A stretch of DNA of 64,000 nucleotides from Zhengitettix transpicula (GCA_037074705.1 CM073590.1:237758101-237822100), one strand, 5' to 3'. Positions 11,581-24,438 are shown, counted from the stretch's first letter. Program-made: numbers and translations. Notes: a model not told the origin generated them from the letters alone.

Positions 11581-12274
11581 CACAACCGCGACTCCACGTC
11601 TTGAATTGCTCAGTGTACAGACGAAACGGATCCATTACATTTACAAAAATCTTTCATAATAAATGTATTGCATTCTTGTTCAGTTCCTAAATAAATATAA
11701 AGACTGTTTCATCTGGCGAGTCAGAAAAATACTATTTATGGTTAACGAAATTCGTTTCTTTAACAGTTTCGACGACGTTGAATATTTCACGGTAGCAAAA
11801 CACTGTAACAAGATAATACTCTATTACTTTTCCAGAGGAACTGGCCGTGAAACTTATATATATATATATTGGATGAAAAAATATTTGACATCCCCTAATA
11901 CAACCTGAGTGGCCTGCGTTGCCCGGCTTGTCATAATTCAACTCAGCGACATCCATAAGCAAGGATTTGCCTCCCATGACGACGGGGGTTGAAAATATCC
12001 ACAAAAATATCTGAAGAGAAATCTCACTGACCCAAAAAAATATTTATATAACGGAAAAAATTCGGCATTTTTTTTAGCAAGTTTGCAAATTTTCCACCCT
12101 CGTCCACCCCACAGTGTTTTGTTTTCATGTCGCAAGGAACACGCGCCCGAAATTTCGTGAATTTTTTTTCCTGTGTTGTAGATTTGTTTGCGGAACGTCC
12201 AGTTTATTTTATTTATTCAAAGTCAAATAAATAAATATACAATCTTGAATCAGAAAATTATGTTTATTAACAAA
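11581..12274. other. Unassigned stretch, possible family B trace
   Basis: AT-rich. At 11910-11935 the text CCTGCGTTGCCCGGCTTG resembles the GTGCCCGGCGTTGCTCG head of family B, but the rest does not follow, so the link is weak. Confidence 0.3.
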
Positions 12275-12335
12275 AATTAATTACACGACGTTTCGTCCTT
12301 TTTTAAGGACCTCTTCATGTCTGAATAATTTAATA
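12275..12335 (-). repeat. Hammerhead-like hairpin with perfect helix II
   Basis: On the minus strand: CATGAAGAG, then GTCCTT, a short A loop, AAGGAC, then GAAACGTCGTG. The six-base helix GTCCTT/AAGGAC sits between TGAAGAG and GAAACG as in a hammerhead core, but position 3 is A rather than C and there is one extra G before the helix. Confidence 0.5.
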
Positions 12336-12755
12336 CTTTTGTATATAAATCAGGCATGAATTTTAAAGGTAAAAGTTACCTGTAGTAACCGAAATGAAAC
12401 GTGCTATAATTAATTTTTGGTAATATTTTGCTGAAATCTCGGCCATGTATATTTATTTATATTTTCGTCCCATTTTAACGACAAATTTATCCTGGTTGCA
12501 CTGATATATGTATATGTTTTCAGCCCTTAATATAAATTTAAATCTCATTAAAAAAAATGTCAGTTTATGGCCCATGCCTCTGTCTAATAATTTTTGTATA
12601 TATACAGACGACATTTCGGCGTTACGACTTAAGTCAGACAAATTGAAATTAATTTATAACCCAAGAAGGTGGAACGTCAAATTCACGCAAGATTTTTTTT
12701 TCTAACTGGACATCGATAAAGAAGAAGTGGATTCTGCCACGTTTTATATAAAATA
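12336..12755. other. Unassigned AT-rich stretch
   Basis: AT-rich. A 65-codon frame here contains IYTDDIS, reminiscent of a reverse transcriptase YXDD box, but nothing around it supports that. Confidence 0.3.
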
Positions 12756-13510
12756 CTAGCTGGGTGCCCGGCGTTGCTCGTGTACTTATTTATATAAACT
12801 CGAAAAAGTATTTAATTGATTACTTAAATATATTCCTTGAGTATTTCAGGATATAATCGTCACTCAGTCTTCATACATTACGAAATATTACATTGATGTA
12901 ATTGTTAGCTAGACTCACAACTAATATAGCGCGAAAATTAACTTACATTTTCCCCAAGGATGGTAAAGTAATTCGTATTCTTCTTTATTATCATTCGATG
13001 GAATATTGCTGCATAAAATTATACTTTTTATTTAAAGAAAATATTTCTGCTTTATTTAATTCCTAATAATCTCCTTCGTTCGTTGCGTAGTAACGTCTTT
13101 CTCTCGCGTGACGTCATTGTCTCTTGGCGCGCAGTAAATTAATATTTAATGATCACGGTTTTTAATTATAATTCTTTCCACATGTATACTTTATATTAAA
13201 TAAAAATATTTCTGCTTTATTTCATTACGAAATACAGAACTATATTTAGGATGCGTCAATGTCTTGAAAACTTATGACGTCATCGTCTCGCGCAGTAATT
13301 TAACACTAATTCGTAACTTATTTCAATTATAATTATTTCCACGTTTATTCTAGGGGTTTCTCACCCCCACAGTACCGGTTCTCGATTTTGGCAGAATACG
13401 TATACCAATTTTTGTTGCATTCAGTTCACGCTATAAAATTTGTATAAAGAACAACGTAAATACAAACATACATACATACAAATATACTCCCTTTTTTATT
13501 ATATAAAAGA
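12756..13510 (+). mobile_element. Family B element, long copy with CATA microsatellite
   Basis: Begins TAGCTGGGTGCCCGGCGTTG and ends near ACATACATACATACAAATAT then TTTTTTATTATATA. The first 270 bases are almost identical to the copy at 62248, so the family has been active recently. This copy is longer because a segment holding ATTTCTGCTTTATTT, a TGACGTCAT palindrome, CGCGCAGTAA and the TTTCCAC block occurs twice (about 13030-13190 and 13200-13350). No coding capacity. A short microsatellite near one end recalls Helentron-derived non-autonomous elements, but no diagnostic ends were established. Confidence 0.7.
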
Positions 13511-14215
13511 TAGATTAAATTTAATTCTTAAAGATTTAATTAAAAAAAGGCTACTTACCCTCAGCTCCGGGCGAGGTCCATGTCAGACTCTTCTTCAAGG
13601 AAACTACTTCACCAAACTGGAAACAGAAAAAATTTATATTTTTTTAATTTACTTTCTACAACTACTAATGTGACTTCAGATAAAAATTTCTGTAATATCA
13701 TATGAAGAAATGATGTTTTAAAAATACAAAAGTGTAGCATAAGTTTACCACTTAAGTTCGCAAAGGCCAATAATTGAAAATAAAAGTACTGGTTTTGTTA
13801 TTTGGTGGACAGTTGTAAGGGTATTTTATACAAAAACTATACAATTTAGAATTGAAAACTATAAAAATATATATTTTACATGAGTATAAATTTTATATAA
13901 TAAATATTAAAATGTAATGGTTATTTTATGGTAGTCTCTGCTGCATGGCCCAATATCCCCTGATTATAAGAAAGTCTAATATTTGTTTATTTTCTGTAAT
14001 TGAATTACGAATAAATTTAGTGTTTTATATTTTCATAATATTAATAAATATTCTTTATTTTTTATTAAATTTATTTTTATATACAGCTTTCTCGAGAAAA
14101 TTCAGATTTATTACTTTCTGGGTGTTACAATACAATATCCTTTATTCTACAGTCGATTATTTTTTCATCTAAGGAGGACTGTTTAAACATCAACAGTGAT
14201 ACTCAAATAATGATA
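13511..14215. other. AT-rich stretch, nothing recognised
   Basis: Very AT-rich, with no repeat or gene recognised. Confidence 0.4.
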
Positions 14216-14218
14216 AGG

Positions 14219-14241
14219 TATATATATATATATATATATAT
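14219..14241. repeat. (TA)n tract at LTR-like element edge
   Basis: About eleven TA units directly before the terminus TGTAGTAATTGG. Confidence 0.8.
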
Positions 14242-15122
14242 TGTAGTAATTGGTAATTAAGACATTGTGCTAATTGAAAAGTTGGATTGTAGACGACTCA
14301 TTATTAGTGGATATAGAGCGGACGCCGCAACAAGGCGGCAATGCAAAGAAAGTTTTGTTGTCAATCGGCTGAGAATTTTACGCGCTCAAAAATCTACGAG
14401 ACGAGGAGTTCAGTCGGGCATAGAACAGCGAGGTGTAAAGACCAGAAAATTCAAATATTGAAAAGTAAAGCAATGTTCAGTCGGGAAGGAGAGAGAGAAA
14501 CTAATGTTGTAATCGGTGGCCGAGCATAAATTCAACCTTCTGGCCATTGACAAACCAATGAAGTACATTTCCAACTAAAGTCACGAGATCTGCAAATCCA
14601 GTTTGCAGCAAAGCATCGAGAACCTACCAATTTAAGTGAAACCAACTAACAAATCTACGCCAATTAGAGCCTGTGAACATTTAGAATCTGTGAGTATTAG
14701 AATCAGTGATATCCCCAAATTTTGTGCACGAAAAACCTAAAATGAGACCTGGGCGGCCGAAGTAGAGAAAAAAACTATAAAATCATTTGTAAACCTCTTT
14801 TAAAAGATAAAAGTCAGATCGTTCTTTAATTATTTAATTATTGATAAAATGAGATTCTTAATTCTTGATAAAATTGAAATTGTTAAATTCAATCTTTATT
14901 ATTATTCTTCCACAACAAATTTCGTCTATGTTTCAGACGCATTAACTTCCATTAAAAGGTAAATGTAATTTTGATTGTATAAATTCAGCCACGTATCAAA
15001 CCCAGTTTAAGACCCTGAGATCCCAAATATTATTGTGTATTTAAAATTGTTAATAAATTTTGGTTAATTTTTCAAGTATAATCTTTTTATTTTAAAGCGC
15101 CCATTTTTTTAAAATTATTACA
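14242..15122 (+). mobile_element. LTR-like element, copy 2 (881 bp)
   Basis: Starts TGTAGTAATTGGTAATTAAG and ends AAAATTATTACA, flanked by ATAT on both sides. It shares ATCAAACCCAGT and GACCCTGAGAT (near 14996-15021) with the copies at 3127 and 28442. The middle has GC-richer sequence (GACGCCGCAACAAGGCGGC) with overlapping 60-codon frames that look incidental. Best read as a solo LTR of a Gypsy-type element, with the caveat that internal regions are nowhere in the window. Confidence 0.6.
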
Positions 15123-15126
15123 ATAT

Positions 15127-16655
15127 ATATATAAATTATCAATTTAAATTTTCCCAAAAATCCCTCAACCTGAATTGTCATTAACCGTTTCCTCTGGTCA
15201 TCATCAGACGCTGCAAACCGATATATTCCTGAGACAGGGCTGAACTAAGTAGGTCCATGTCAGTAAAGGTTACAAGCTATCTTCTCTTTCCTTCGCCCTC
15301 GCTTTCCTTTTAGTTCGACACTTTCATAAATTAATCTTCCTTCTCTTTCTTGTACATTTTCTTTTTTAAAAATTCTCACAAAACTCCTGCAAACAGCTAT
15401 TGTTTTATACATACTAAATTATGTCTGAATCAAGCCGAACAAATGATTTAATATCAATGGTATCTAGGTAGATAATAAAATATAGTTATTCGAGTAACTC
15501 GAGCAACTTTTCGTGACAATCGCTTCTTAAATATATTCTTAACAGATGCGGGACAGAGACGCGTGATTGTTGCTACCTTCTTAAGGTTGGTATGAACTGG
15601 TAAAGTGGTCTTGAGGCAGAGCTATTGGGTTAACCTCGGCTCACAATGCCACTGATCCAGGGAATCGCTCCCCGCAATGCCGTGGTATTAATACAGATGG
15701 CTCTACAGTCTCTTCACAGCAAAGTGGACACCCTCACTGGAACAGAACCCTCGTATACCTGAATACCGCCCCTAACTGTGACCACTACCATACTTTTATG
15801 CCCGGGAACGCTTATTTTTTAATATCATACTCGTAACGGTATCGAACGTTTCGGAAAACATTTTGTTTGGATTTTTCAGAGGAATTAATAAATGATAAAA
15901 CAGTTTGTTGAAGTCGTTGGTGGTGTAAAAAATATTGCGATTCATTTATTTATCTGATGCTTTTCTTTTAGAAATTCATCAAAATTAAGAAATAAACAAG
16001 TGACTCGTCTTCTTTCTGAGACCATAAAAATATATAATATATTTTAATACTTCTGACTTTAACAAAATATAAACAAAAAAAACGGACAAATTATTTCAGA
16101 AAAATATTCTAATCAATAAAATTGACTGTTTATGTACAGGTTCCGGATGTAAATGTGACCAAACTTTGTACACATGTTCCTTTCGGACCAGAAACAAACA
16201 CTGTGGGGGTAAGACACGGCTACCATCCCCATAGACGGCGGATAGAATTTTTAAAACATCCTAAAACGGCCGATATTTGCGTAGAATAAATATTTTTCGG
16301 GGTCAATGAGATTCATGGTGTTTCTCCCGATGTTGATTGTGTATAATTTCAACCCCTTTTAGGAATAGGATGGAGGTAGGGAAAGTTCCATAGAAATAAC
16401 ACAAAAACAACCGAGACTGAAGTCAAATCCGAGGTTATGGATGTCGTTAAAGCTTAATTATGACAACACGGGAAATAAAAAATATATATGACACATTAAA
16501 ATTGGCCCCACGTGCCGTTCCTTTTTGGATTCTCTTCAGGTCCCAATGTAAAAATGTTACGAGCCTGAATATAATTCATAATACGAATTAAATGTACGAT
16601 ATAATTTAATGTTTTAAAGAATAACCCTTTATAGTCACAATAATAATTACTGTCT
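15127..16655. other. Unassigned stretch
   Basis: Mostly AT-rich. A GC-richer block (about 15590-15790) holding GCCACTGATCCAGGGAATCG and CGCAATGCCGTGG looks like an old repeat, but no second copy is present here. Confidence 0.35.
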
Positions 16656-16920
16656 TAATTAATGAAACCAAAAAAAATTCTGTTCATACGAAGTTTCAAC
16701 CAGTATTTTGGCATTTCTTCAGGTAAACAAGTATTGCTACATTAGAAGATATATGAATTTAGAGTCATGGATTGCGTCCTGTGACAGTTGTTACAGAAAT
16801 TTTCTAATTTACAACACATATGTGCATATATTAAAAACGGCACATTACCTGTTTACCTGAAGAAGACTCAAAATTGTGGACGAAACGTTATATGAATTGA
16901 CTTTTTGGTTTAATTAATAA
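16656..16920. repeat. Divergent pair of hammerhead-like repeats
   Basis: Left arm (minus strand) reads TTTACCTGAAGAAATGCC, later GGTTGAAACTTCG; right arm (plus) reads TTTACCTGAAGAAGACTC, later GTGGACGAAACGTTATATG. Both continue outward into TTTGGTTT-AATTAAT. The GAAAC ends face outward and the CTGAAGA ends face inward, about 120 bases apart. Confidence 0.6.
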
Positions 16921-18837
16921 ATAAATATTTCTGATAATGGTTGAATTGTTTATTTACTTATAAAATAATAATTGTCAGATTATATTAAATAGTAATTATT
17001 TTAGATCTAGCTTTCGGCCTTTCAGCAGGTCATATTCATGAAGCTATATATATATATGTTTGTTACCTTTCTCCGAGTCAACATACTTTGTTTCTACAAC
17101 TCTACAGGAAGCTAAAACTGTATCGAATGAAAATAAATATTTTAATGACTGTGAAAGGTCCGGAATATATTTAATTATTTGAAATGTAACATAATTAAAA
17201 TATTCTCCACAAAGTTTTTTTTAAAATTATTTATTTAAAATTTCTGATATAAATTAAATATAGCTTGAAGGTGTTTTTGAGAAAGGAACGAACTCTAGAC
17301 ATTTTTTATTTTATTAATATGTTTCTGGTTTTTAATTAAAATATAATTCTGACAAATTCGGCTGCTTGAATCATTTATAAAAAGATCTGTTTACCGTTTA
17401 GATTTATTATTCATTCCATTAGTCCTCTGTCGAAGAAATAGGATACATCATAATATAAGATTACATGAAAATAATAAATTATTACAAATACAAAGTTTAA
17501 AAAACGAACATTGTACTTTACAAAAAAAATTATTTAAATTGAAACTACGTTAAATATATTTATATAACAACAATTAGTAATTAAAATCAAGAGCTTATTT
17601 ATGTATCTAATTAGGGTTGGTAAAATAGAAAACATAAAAGGGATTAAAGGCCAATCTATTATAATTCCGGTTTTCAGGACTGAGGTTTCACTGACTCATT
17701 GTCTCGAAATAATTTCACAACCTAGCCAAATACTATTAAAATATTAAAAACAATTAAATAATATTTTACTTTACGTGTTTTTTTTATTAATATGAAAATG
17801 AATTAAATAAATAAATTACATTTATTACAAAGATTTTAAAAATATTTTTTTCACCACAATCAATAAATTGGTACATATTCTTACAATCAACATGCTGTTT
17901 ACGTTACATAATATATCAGAAATTTTTTACAACCGAAAATTCACATAATTATACCTTAAAATTACATAATATTCATAGTCCATCGGTTTTTTAACTTTTT
18001 ATACAATTTTTTTAATTATATATCTTGTATAATTTTGTAATCTAAATCAGAAACAACATTTAGGGTCGTAATTGCTTTATGAGGGTTGAATTAAACGACA
18101 GTTGAAAATTTATGACTTGATTTTAAAAATATTGAGATAAATTTTAGAAGGAGAAAAAAATTATGAATATATGTAATTTGAAATATAATTTGTTACGACC
18201 AAAAATTCCGTTAACGCAGATGCGGGACAAAAAATCTGTACTGAAACGTCGTTGAGTTCAATTAAAAAATTTTAAACCTGTATGTAAAGAAAGATCGTTA
18301 ATTTATTTGATATAACTTATTAATGTTGTACGGAATTTTTTTTAGAGTATCGGATTATATTAAAGCTATATGTACAGGACTGGAAAAACTAGAAAAGGGG
18401 AAGCAGGTCTAGAAGCTTCGTAAATGTGACTCAAGACTATCATAAGATTACATAGAAAGACGAAAACAAGAAATAAGAAAGTATATCGGAACGTTGATGG
18501 ATCTTTGGAAATTTTCTTACAAAAGAAAGGGAATGTTTTACAAAAAACACAGTCTATTAAAATCTACCAGAGAATATTAAACACTTGAAAGATAAAAATA
18601 TACATAAAATAATAGCCAAATTTTTCTTAATTTCCCTAACTATTTGATAAATGAACATATAAAAGTTGTAAATAGAATTTTTTTTTATGCCAAAAATATT
18701 AAATTAGTTAACAGGATGTAATAAATAGTTACAGGATATTATCATAATTTCTATACAAATGATACCTTTTAGACCATCTTCAATCCCGGTTTCAGAAAAA
18801 TGCCATCTAAAACTAAATTTATGTTCTACATAATAAA
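16921..18837. other. AT-rich stretch, nothing clear
   Basis: About 1.9 kb of AT-rich sequence. Near 17010-17040 the minus strand carries CTGCTGAAAGGCCGAAAGC, and near 18210-18245 the plus strand carries ACTGAAACGTCGTTG; both are weak relatives of the CGAAACG repeats. Confidence 0.35.
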
Positions 18838-19160
18838 TATCTATATAAAACTAGCTATGCATGTATGTATTTACGTTAATTTAAACACGCAAACATATTG
18901 AAACAAAAATTGGTACACATATTCTTCAAACCACGAGAAACGGTACTGTGGGGAGGGGGGGGGATGAGAAACCCCTAACATAAATGACGAAAGAACTATA
19001 ATTAAAGAACGAGATAATTTCGTGTTAAATTACTGCGAGTTAAGTGACCGTGACGTCACTCAAAACAGACACGTTACTACGCGACGAACAAAGGAAATAG
19101 GTCCTTTTTTTCCGGTAATGAAATAAAGCTGAAATATTTTCATTAAATAAACATTAGATG
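18838..19160 (-). mobile_element. Family B element, partial copy
   Basis: Reads in reverse: ATGTATGTATTTACGTTAAT, then GAAACGGTACTGTGGG, GAGAAACCCCTA and TGACGTCACTC, followed by ACGCGACGAAC. It is cut after about 320 bases, before the GCCCGGCGTTGC head. It contains an eight- to nine-base G run within GGGGAGGGGGGGGG. Confidence 0.65.
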
Positions 19161-19496
19161 ACGTCACGCCCTACATCACAATGACACGAGTATTGGCGTA
19201 TTATGAAATTAATACAACAAAAAAAGATATTCATACCCAGGTGACAAATAAACTCATATAAACAAGTACAAGTAACGTGTAGAGAATAATCATACAACGT
19301 CTGAGAATTTGCCTCAATATAGTTTGTTATAGAACCATTCAAAGTGATTAGAAGTATAAACAATTAATAGTTCATTCGGATTACTGTTACCTGTTTTTAA
19401 TTTTAATTAAGTTTTTAATTGTTGATAATTTTAATAAATTATCTTCGCTTTTTTAGCGACCATGTAAGATATTGTAATTAGTTTACTTTACGATTC

Positions 19497-19545
<49 letters not shown>

Positions 19546-19607
19546 ATACTGTAACACTTCTTTTTGGGTTAGACTTTCAGAAAGCTGTTCTTCTCCAAAT
19601 CCTTTCC
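19161..19607. other. AT-rich spacer with long TA tract
   Basis: AT-rich sequence holding an uninterrupted (TA)n run of about 21 units (19498-19540). Confidence 0.6.
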
Positions 19608-20365
19608 CTTTATGTCTATTATATCTATCTACATAACAAAAAAGGATTTATATTTGTATGTATGTATCTACGTTAATTTCAATATATTTAAACCCGCAAA
19701 AATTATTGCAAAAAAAAATGGGTTGACATATTCTTCAAACGACGAGGAAATAATTACAATTGAAAAACGTGATAATTTTATGTTAAATTACCGCGCTGCA
19801 AGAGACCGTGACGTCACGCGAGACAGAGAGACGTTACTACGCGACGAACGAAGGAAATAGTTCCTTTTTACGGTAATGAAATAAAGCAGAAATATTTTCA
19901 TTGAATAAAAAGTATAATTACATCCATTAATACTCCATCAAATGATAATAAGAAACATAGGAAATACTTTAGTATCCTTGCGGAAAATGTAAGTTAGTTT
20001 ACTTGCCATATTAGGGACTCCAATATGGCGACTATTTGTTTACATTGTGAAACTGGCTAAGAATTTCATCAATTTAATCTTTGGTAATGTCTGAAGACCG
20101 AGGGACAATTATATCCTGCAGTACTCAAGGAGTATATTTAAGAGGAAATTCTGAGGAATGTTTCTTGGGAATGATGTAATAAAATTCAATGTATTTTACA
20201 GCTGTTCAATTAATGCATTATGGGAAGAAAGTGTGTACGTAACTAGGAACAGTTAGATTAGGGTTAAATCACTGCTTGACTAAAGATTAATAGAGAATTA
20301 AATACTTTTTATGGTTTATATAAATAAGTGTACGTGGCAACGCCACGGCACACAGCTGGTATTTA
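19608..20365 (-). mobile_element. Family B element, full-length diverged copy
   Basis: Runs in reverse from the TGTATGTATGTATCTACG microsatellite end through TGACGTCACGCGAGACAG and CTCAAGGAGTATATTTAAG to the head, whose reverse complement is ACCAGCTGTGTGCCGTGGCG followed by TTGCCACGTACAC. The head differs from the + strand copies (GTGCCGTGGCGTTGCCACG against GTGCCCGGCGTTGCTCG), so it is a separate subfamily. Confidence 0.65.
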
Positions 20366-20880
20366 AGTAAATCTTTAAATAGTATTATACAATATACCGA
20401 AAATTGTAATTTGATATATACGATACAATAAATAGATAAACGATCGTATCATACAAAATTTTGCCGACATCTATCACATTGAAGCCCGTCTTCTGAATAA
20501 GCTGTATAGATTTAATGGAAGATGAAAGATACTCATCTTCAGGGTAGCGTGTAATAACAATAAAAATTTATTTACATCTGTAATGACTCATTTTCAACAT
20601 CAATTATTTTTTATACACCAACCAGCTCAATTCTAAAATTTAATTATGTATGTAACAAGATGTTCGTTTTGTTAAAAAAAATTTAAAATGCATTTATACA
20701 TCTAAAAATAATTAATGAAGCTGAAGGTGAAAGGGTTATAAATTATGTATTTTGTCTGAGGAGAAAAAATATTAGGACACCTGCTGTAACTAATGCATGT
20801 ATTATTTACACTATTTTTATCGATAACGTGCCCTATTTTTTTCCCCCGTTATCTTTAATTGGGTGTATGTTAATCGCAGT
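20366..20880. other. AT-rich stretch, nothing recognised
   Basis: AT-rich sequence without recognisable repeat copies. Confidence 0.4.
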
Positions 20881-21335
20881 GTTTGGTAATGCAGGTTGGA
20901 TGTAAATGAATGGTTTGTTGTTGGAAGGCGGAGACGACACTTTTGTGTCCGGAAGGGAAGATACCTTCAGATTCTGCGGTGTCCCGTCTAGGCGAAACAC
21001 GTCAAATGTTTATCTTTACTGCTTCCATAAAAATGATTTGTTTTTTTCGGTTCCCTATTTAGAAGGCGCTCCACCGCCTTCCACCCTTCTCCCTCTCCCT
21101 ACAACAACAGATCTCTTTATCTACTTTCAGCCTTGATTCATGTTTTTGTCTTCATCTCGGCACGTCGTGCGACTGTGGCTCCCGAAAGAAATAGAGCCAC
21201 TTTTCCTTTCTCCCAGAGTCAAGCCAGGGTTGCGCGCACAACTTTTTAAATTGTAACAGATGGCCCTCTGTGATATTTCCACCCCCCCCCCCCCACCCAC
21301 ACACACACACACAGATTGATGGAGAATCTTCTCCA
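20881..21335. other. GC-richer single-copy island
   Basis: Higher-GC sequence with an uninterrupted C run followed by a CA tract (about 21280-21313). Small open frames on both strands have no recognisable motif. Confidence 0.35.
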
Positions 21336-22085
21336 CGTCTTTTTACAATTTTTTTTTATTGTATCCTGACTTCAATTAACATGTTTCAATTTTAAAAACT
21401 CAAATCTCTCCCTTTATAAAGACCAGTCACTTTGTGTCACTCACCCTTTATTTTAAAAAAAAATTATGTACGTGTCCTCCACGCACAGATATTACATTTG
21501 TGTAATTGCATAATTAATTAAAACTCAAGGTAATTTTAATTACGTCGGGTATTACTAATTAATATTCGTACTTGACGATGGGAATAAATTGACCATTTTT
21601 ATCGGTGGAAGGGGAATTAATTATCTCTTATTATTCTTCACAATGAGAAAACTACATCATCCGCGCAGAGCAAAAAAAAATTAATAATAAGCTCTGTTTA
21701 ATTACAAATTAATTGTTGGAGTGACTGGCATTTAAAATGACCTGAAACTCTTTTTTTTTGCTCCACCAGAAAAATATATGCTATGTTGCATACATAATTT
21801 TATGAATTTAAAGAGATTTTTAAAATTTTAAAAAAACGGAATTAACTGTAGATATTAATTTTTTTTTCATCAACAGTCTTTTTTTTATTCAATACCAATC
21901 ATTGAAAAAAATCAATCGTCGACTCCATCAAATAATACTTAATACGGTTCGAGAATAACAATCTACCTTAATTTACAAAGAATTAACAATTAAATCCATA
22001 TTATCTTAGGGTTTTTTATTTTCTATTTTAGTTACCGTGTCTCTGTTTAATCTTCTTATGTATTAAAGTGAAAAATAATTTACGT
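21336..22085. other. AT-rich stretch, nothing recognised
   Basis: AT-rich with several homopolymer runs. No gene or repeat family seen. Confidence 0.4.
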
Positions 22086-22290
22086 CTGATTGAAAATAAT
22101 TAATAGGAAAAAAAGGCTTTTGAGTGTTCTCAACTGACCAGTGCAGTTGTGTCGCTCTAGGCACTTCTTAGCACCTGACGAAAGGACACAAGGATCCCAA
22201 AAACGTTGTGTGGTATTTATATTATCATTTTTTTGTCTGTATTGTCTATCTTTCTATTCCTTCTTATGTTTTGTATTTTACTTTTCAGCT
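22086..22290 (+). repeat. Hammerhead-like repeat, degenerate copy
   Basis: Same unit as at 10001: CAACTGACCAGTGCAGTTG, GTCGCTCTAGGC, GCAC-CTGACGA (22175-22181), GGATCCC, then AAAAACGTTGTGTGG. The expected GAAAC has become AAAAC, which removes an invariant G of the hammerhead core. Confidence 0.65.
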
Positions 22291-22452
22291 GTCTCTGTTC
22301 TGGGTTTTAACACAAATTTTTTTAAATCTTTATTTATCTTTAATAGAATCCTACAAGTAGTATAGATATGTTGTAGTTGACTCAATTTCAAGGTCAGTCG
22401 CATACGTCACGTTACAATACGTGTCATAGTTCAATCGTCAAATACTTTTTTT

Positions 22453-22978
22453 TTTAGGTAACAGGCTACATGAGGGTAATCCACAAGGTGGCAACTCCCC
22501 TTTAATAGCATAGGAAGGGATTTGAAAGGGGGGATTTGGAAGGGTAGAGGAAGTTAGCCAAGGGTTACTAGGGCCCCCGGGCTATATTTTAAGGATCCTA
22601 CCCGGCATTCGCCTAAAGAAATGCAGGAACAAACCTAGAAAAACCTGCATCAGGTCGGACGGGCATTGGGTACTTGTCCCACGCCCTTCCGATAGCGGGA
22701 GAGGAGTTTGCTGTGGGGACGCAGCATTTCCTTCTCCGTGCCTCGAACAGTTTAGGAGGCTGCTGGCCGACTATTCCAATGGGAAGAGCAGACAACTCTT
22801 ACCGTATGCCCAAGGTCTGTGACCCCGGAACATACACCTCTCAAAACAGGCCGAGGTGCCTCGGCTTGTGGGAACCTTAGTTCAAAAACGGAGAGGAAAA
22901 GGCATCCCCAAATGTAGCCCCTTCGTATCTCTCCTACAAGGTTCTGCCTGCGAGAGAATAGCCCTTGCAGACAACTGT
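22453..22978 (-). mobile_element. Family A SINE-like element, copy 5 (near full length)
   Basis: Reverse orientation: T run, AGGTAACAGGCTACATGAGG, GGCAACTCCCCTTTAATAGC, through GCCCACGCCCTTCCG-like blocks to CCTGCGAGAGAATAGCCC. This is one of the most complete copies and shows the whole family order. No clear target-site duplication was found. Confidence 0.8.
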
Positions 22979-24020
22979 TTTTTCAAAGAGTTTTTTAAAT
23001 CATGACGTAGATGAATTACCTTGAAATTATTTCAACTACAACATAACTATACTATTCTTATAATGAGAAAGTGTAACTTCTTTGAAGATCGTAAAATATA
23101 TACTTGTTAAAGTTTTCATGACATTAAACAATGTTTTTCACAATTATTTTTCCCTAATATATCCATTATTATAGCTACTTGACTAGTAATTTCTGTAACA
23201 ATCACGCTTTTTAATTATAATTGATTCTATTATACATTAATTTAAAGAATAACGTTTTCCCTACATTTATTCTTTTTCCTGTATGTTTCAACACATAACT
23301 AACCCCATATCTCGAGCTATAATCGTCTTCCGCCATTATAATGCAATATTGAAAAGGAAAAAAAGTTCTCCCTTAATGAAAAAAATGATTTGTTATTTCA
23401 CATTAGTCTGTTTCCGTGTCTGCGAATCTTAATTAATTCCACCATCTGTAAATAAGTTTTAATATTAATCCGACAACAACAGGACTAATAAGTGGGATCA
23501 ATAAAATTAATAAGCGAATTTTTTTGGTCGTCAGTCCGAAGAATTTTCGCGATTGGTGAAAATAGTTGCGGTCGGTTTTACAATGTATTTGAAGCTGGGG
23601 GATGTTCTGCTACAAAGCGAGGAATTCCATTAAAATCAAATAATACGTCCGTTTGTCATTGAGCAATTAATTGTAATATTAATAATGTTATTATTAATAA
23701 CAATAATAATATGAAGTAATCAGACTAATAACGGGGCTGTATTTAGTACGTTGATGATAATTTAGAAATAATTCATTTCGTATTGAGATTTCATGTTAAA
23801 TAAAGCTAATTAAACGGTAAACGTTTTTACAGTGTTTAACCGCGACTTTCTGAAAATTTAATTTTAATTAATTAACTTAAATAGGGAGGGGGGGGGTGTA
23901 CTGTAGATAAATATATGAAAGGACGCATCTTCATAATCTTTATTTTACCATATATATTTCACGGCCATTAACATTTTTTTTGCAATTAAGAAAATCATAT
24001 TTAATAATCATAACATAATA
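22979..24020. other. AT-rich stretch
   Basis: AT-rich, no gene recognised; a G run of about nine lies near 23886-23896. Confidence 0.4.
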
Positions 24021-24025
24021 AGAGC

Positions 24026-24438
24026 ATAATACAGAACATTCTATGTTATGGAAGTGAAACTTGGCCCCTGACAGAATTAAAAAAAAACACAATTAGAACA
24101 GTTAAATTCGATTATCTGAGGAGAAGTCTTAAAAAAAACCAAGAAAGGATAAAAATTATAAATGAGCTCCTTCGGAAAAGAAATGAACGTAACCACGTCT
24201 GTCGTTAAAATGATTGAAAATCAAACCTCTTAAATGGAGTATCGTCACGTACAAAGAATGGAAAATGGAAGATTGGAAAAAGAAATATACCAATGGTCAC
24301 TCCCCTGGAAAAAATAAACGGGGCAGATCCAGATTAAAGTGGAAAGCTGATGTGGAAACCATAATGGAGGATAGGAATTTAGAAGAGGCAGATTGGAACG
24401 ACAGACAGAAATGGAAATTGAAGACAGCAAACCTATAA
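24026..24438 (+). pseudogene. LINE reverse transcriptase, decayed C-terminal end
   Basis: Translation from 24038 gives ILCYGSETWPLTELKK and continues to a stop at 24206. YGSETW is a hallmark near the C-terminal end of the ORF of many LINEs. After a frame change the frame 24214-24438 gives GKNKRGRSRLKWKADVETI and EEADWNDRQKWKL, matching the conserved tail GKR.RGRPR..W..D.......W...A.DR..W. The two pieces lie in the expected order but in different frames, with a stop between. Without the catalytic domain this is a dead 3' fragment of a LINE of the endonuclease-reverse transcriptase type; the clade is uncertain. Confidence 0.85.

Noticed and set aside
12508..12705. IYTDDIS as a reverse transcriptase YXDD box
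   Set aside because: No other reverse transcriptase motif lies on either side in any frame, so it is likely chance.
18838..20365. One single family B element broken by an insertion
   Set aside because: The pieces 18838-19160 and 19608-20365 both start from the same microsatellite end, so they are two copies, not halves of one.
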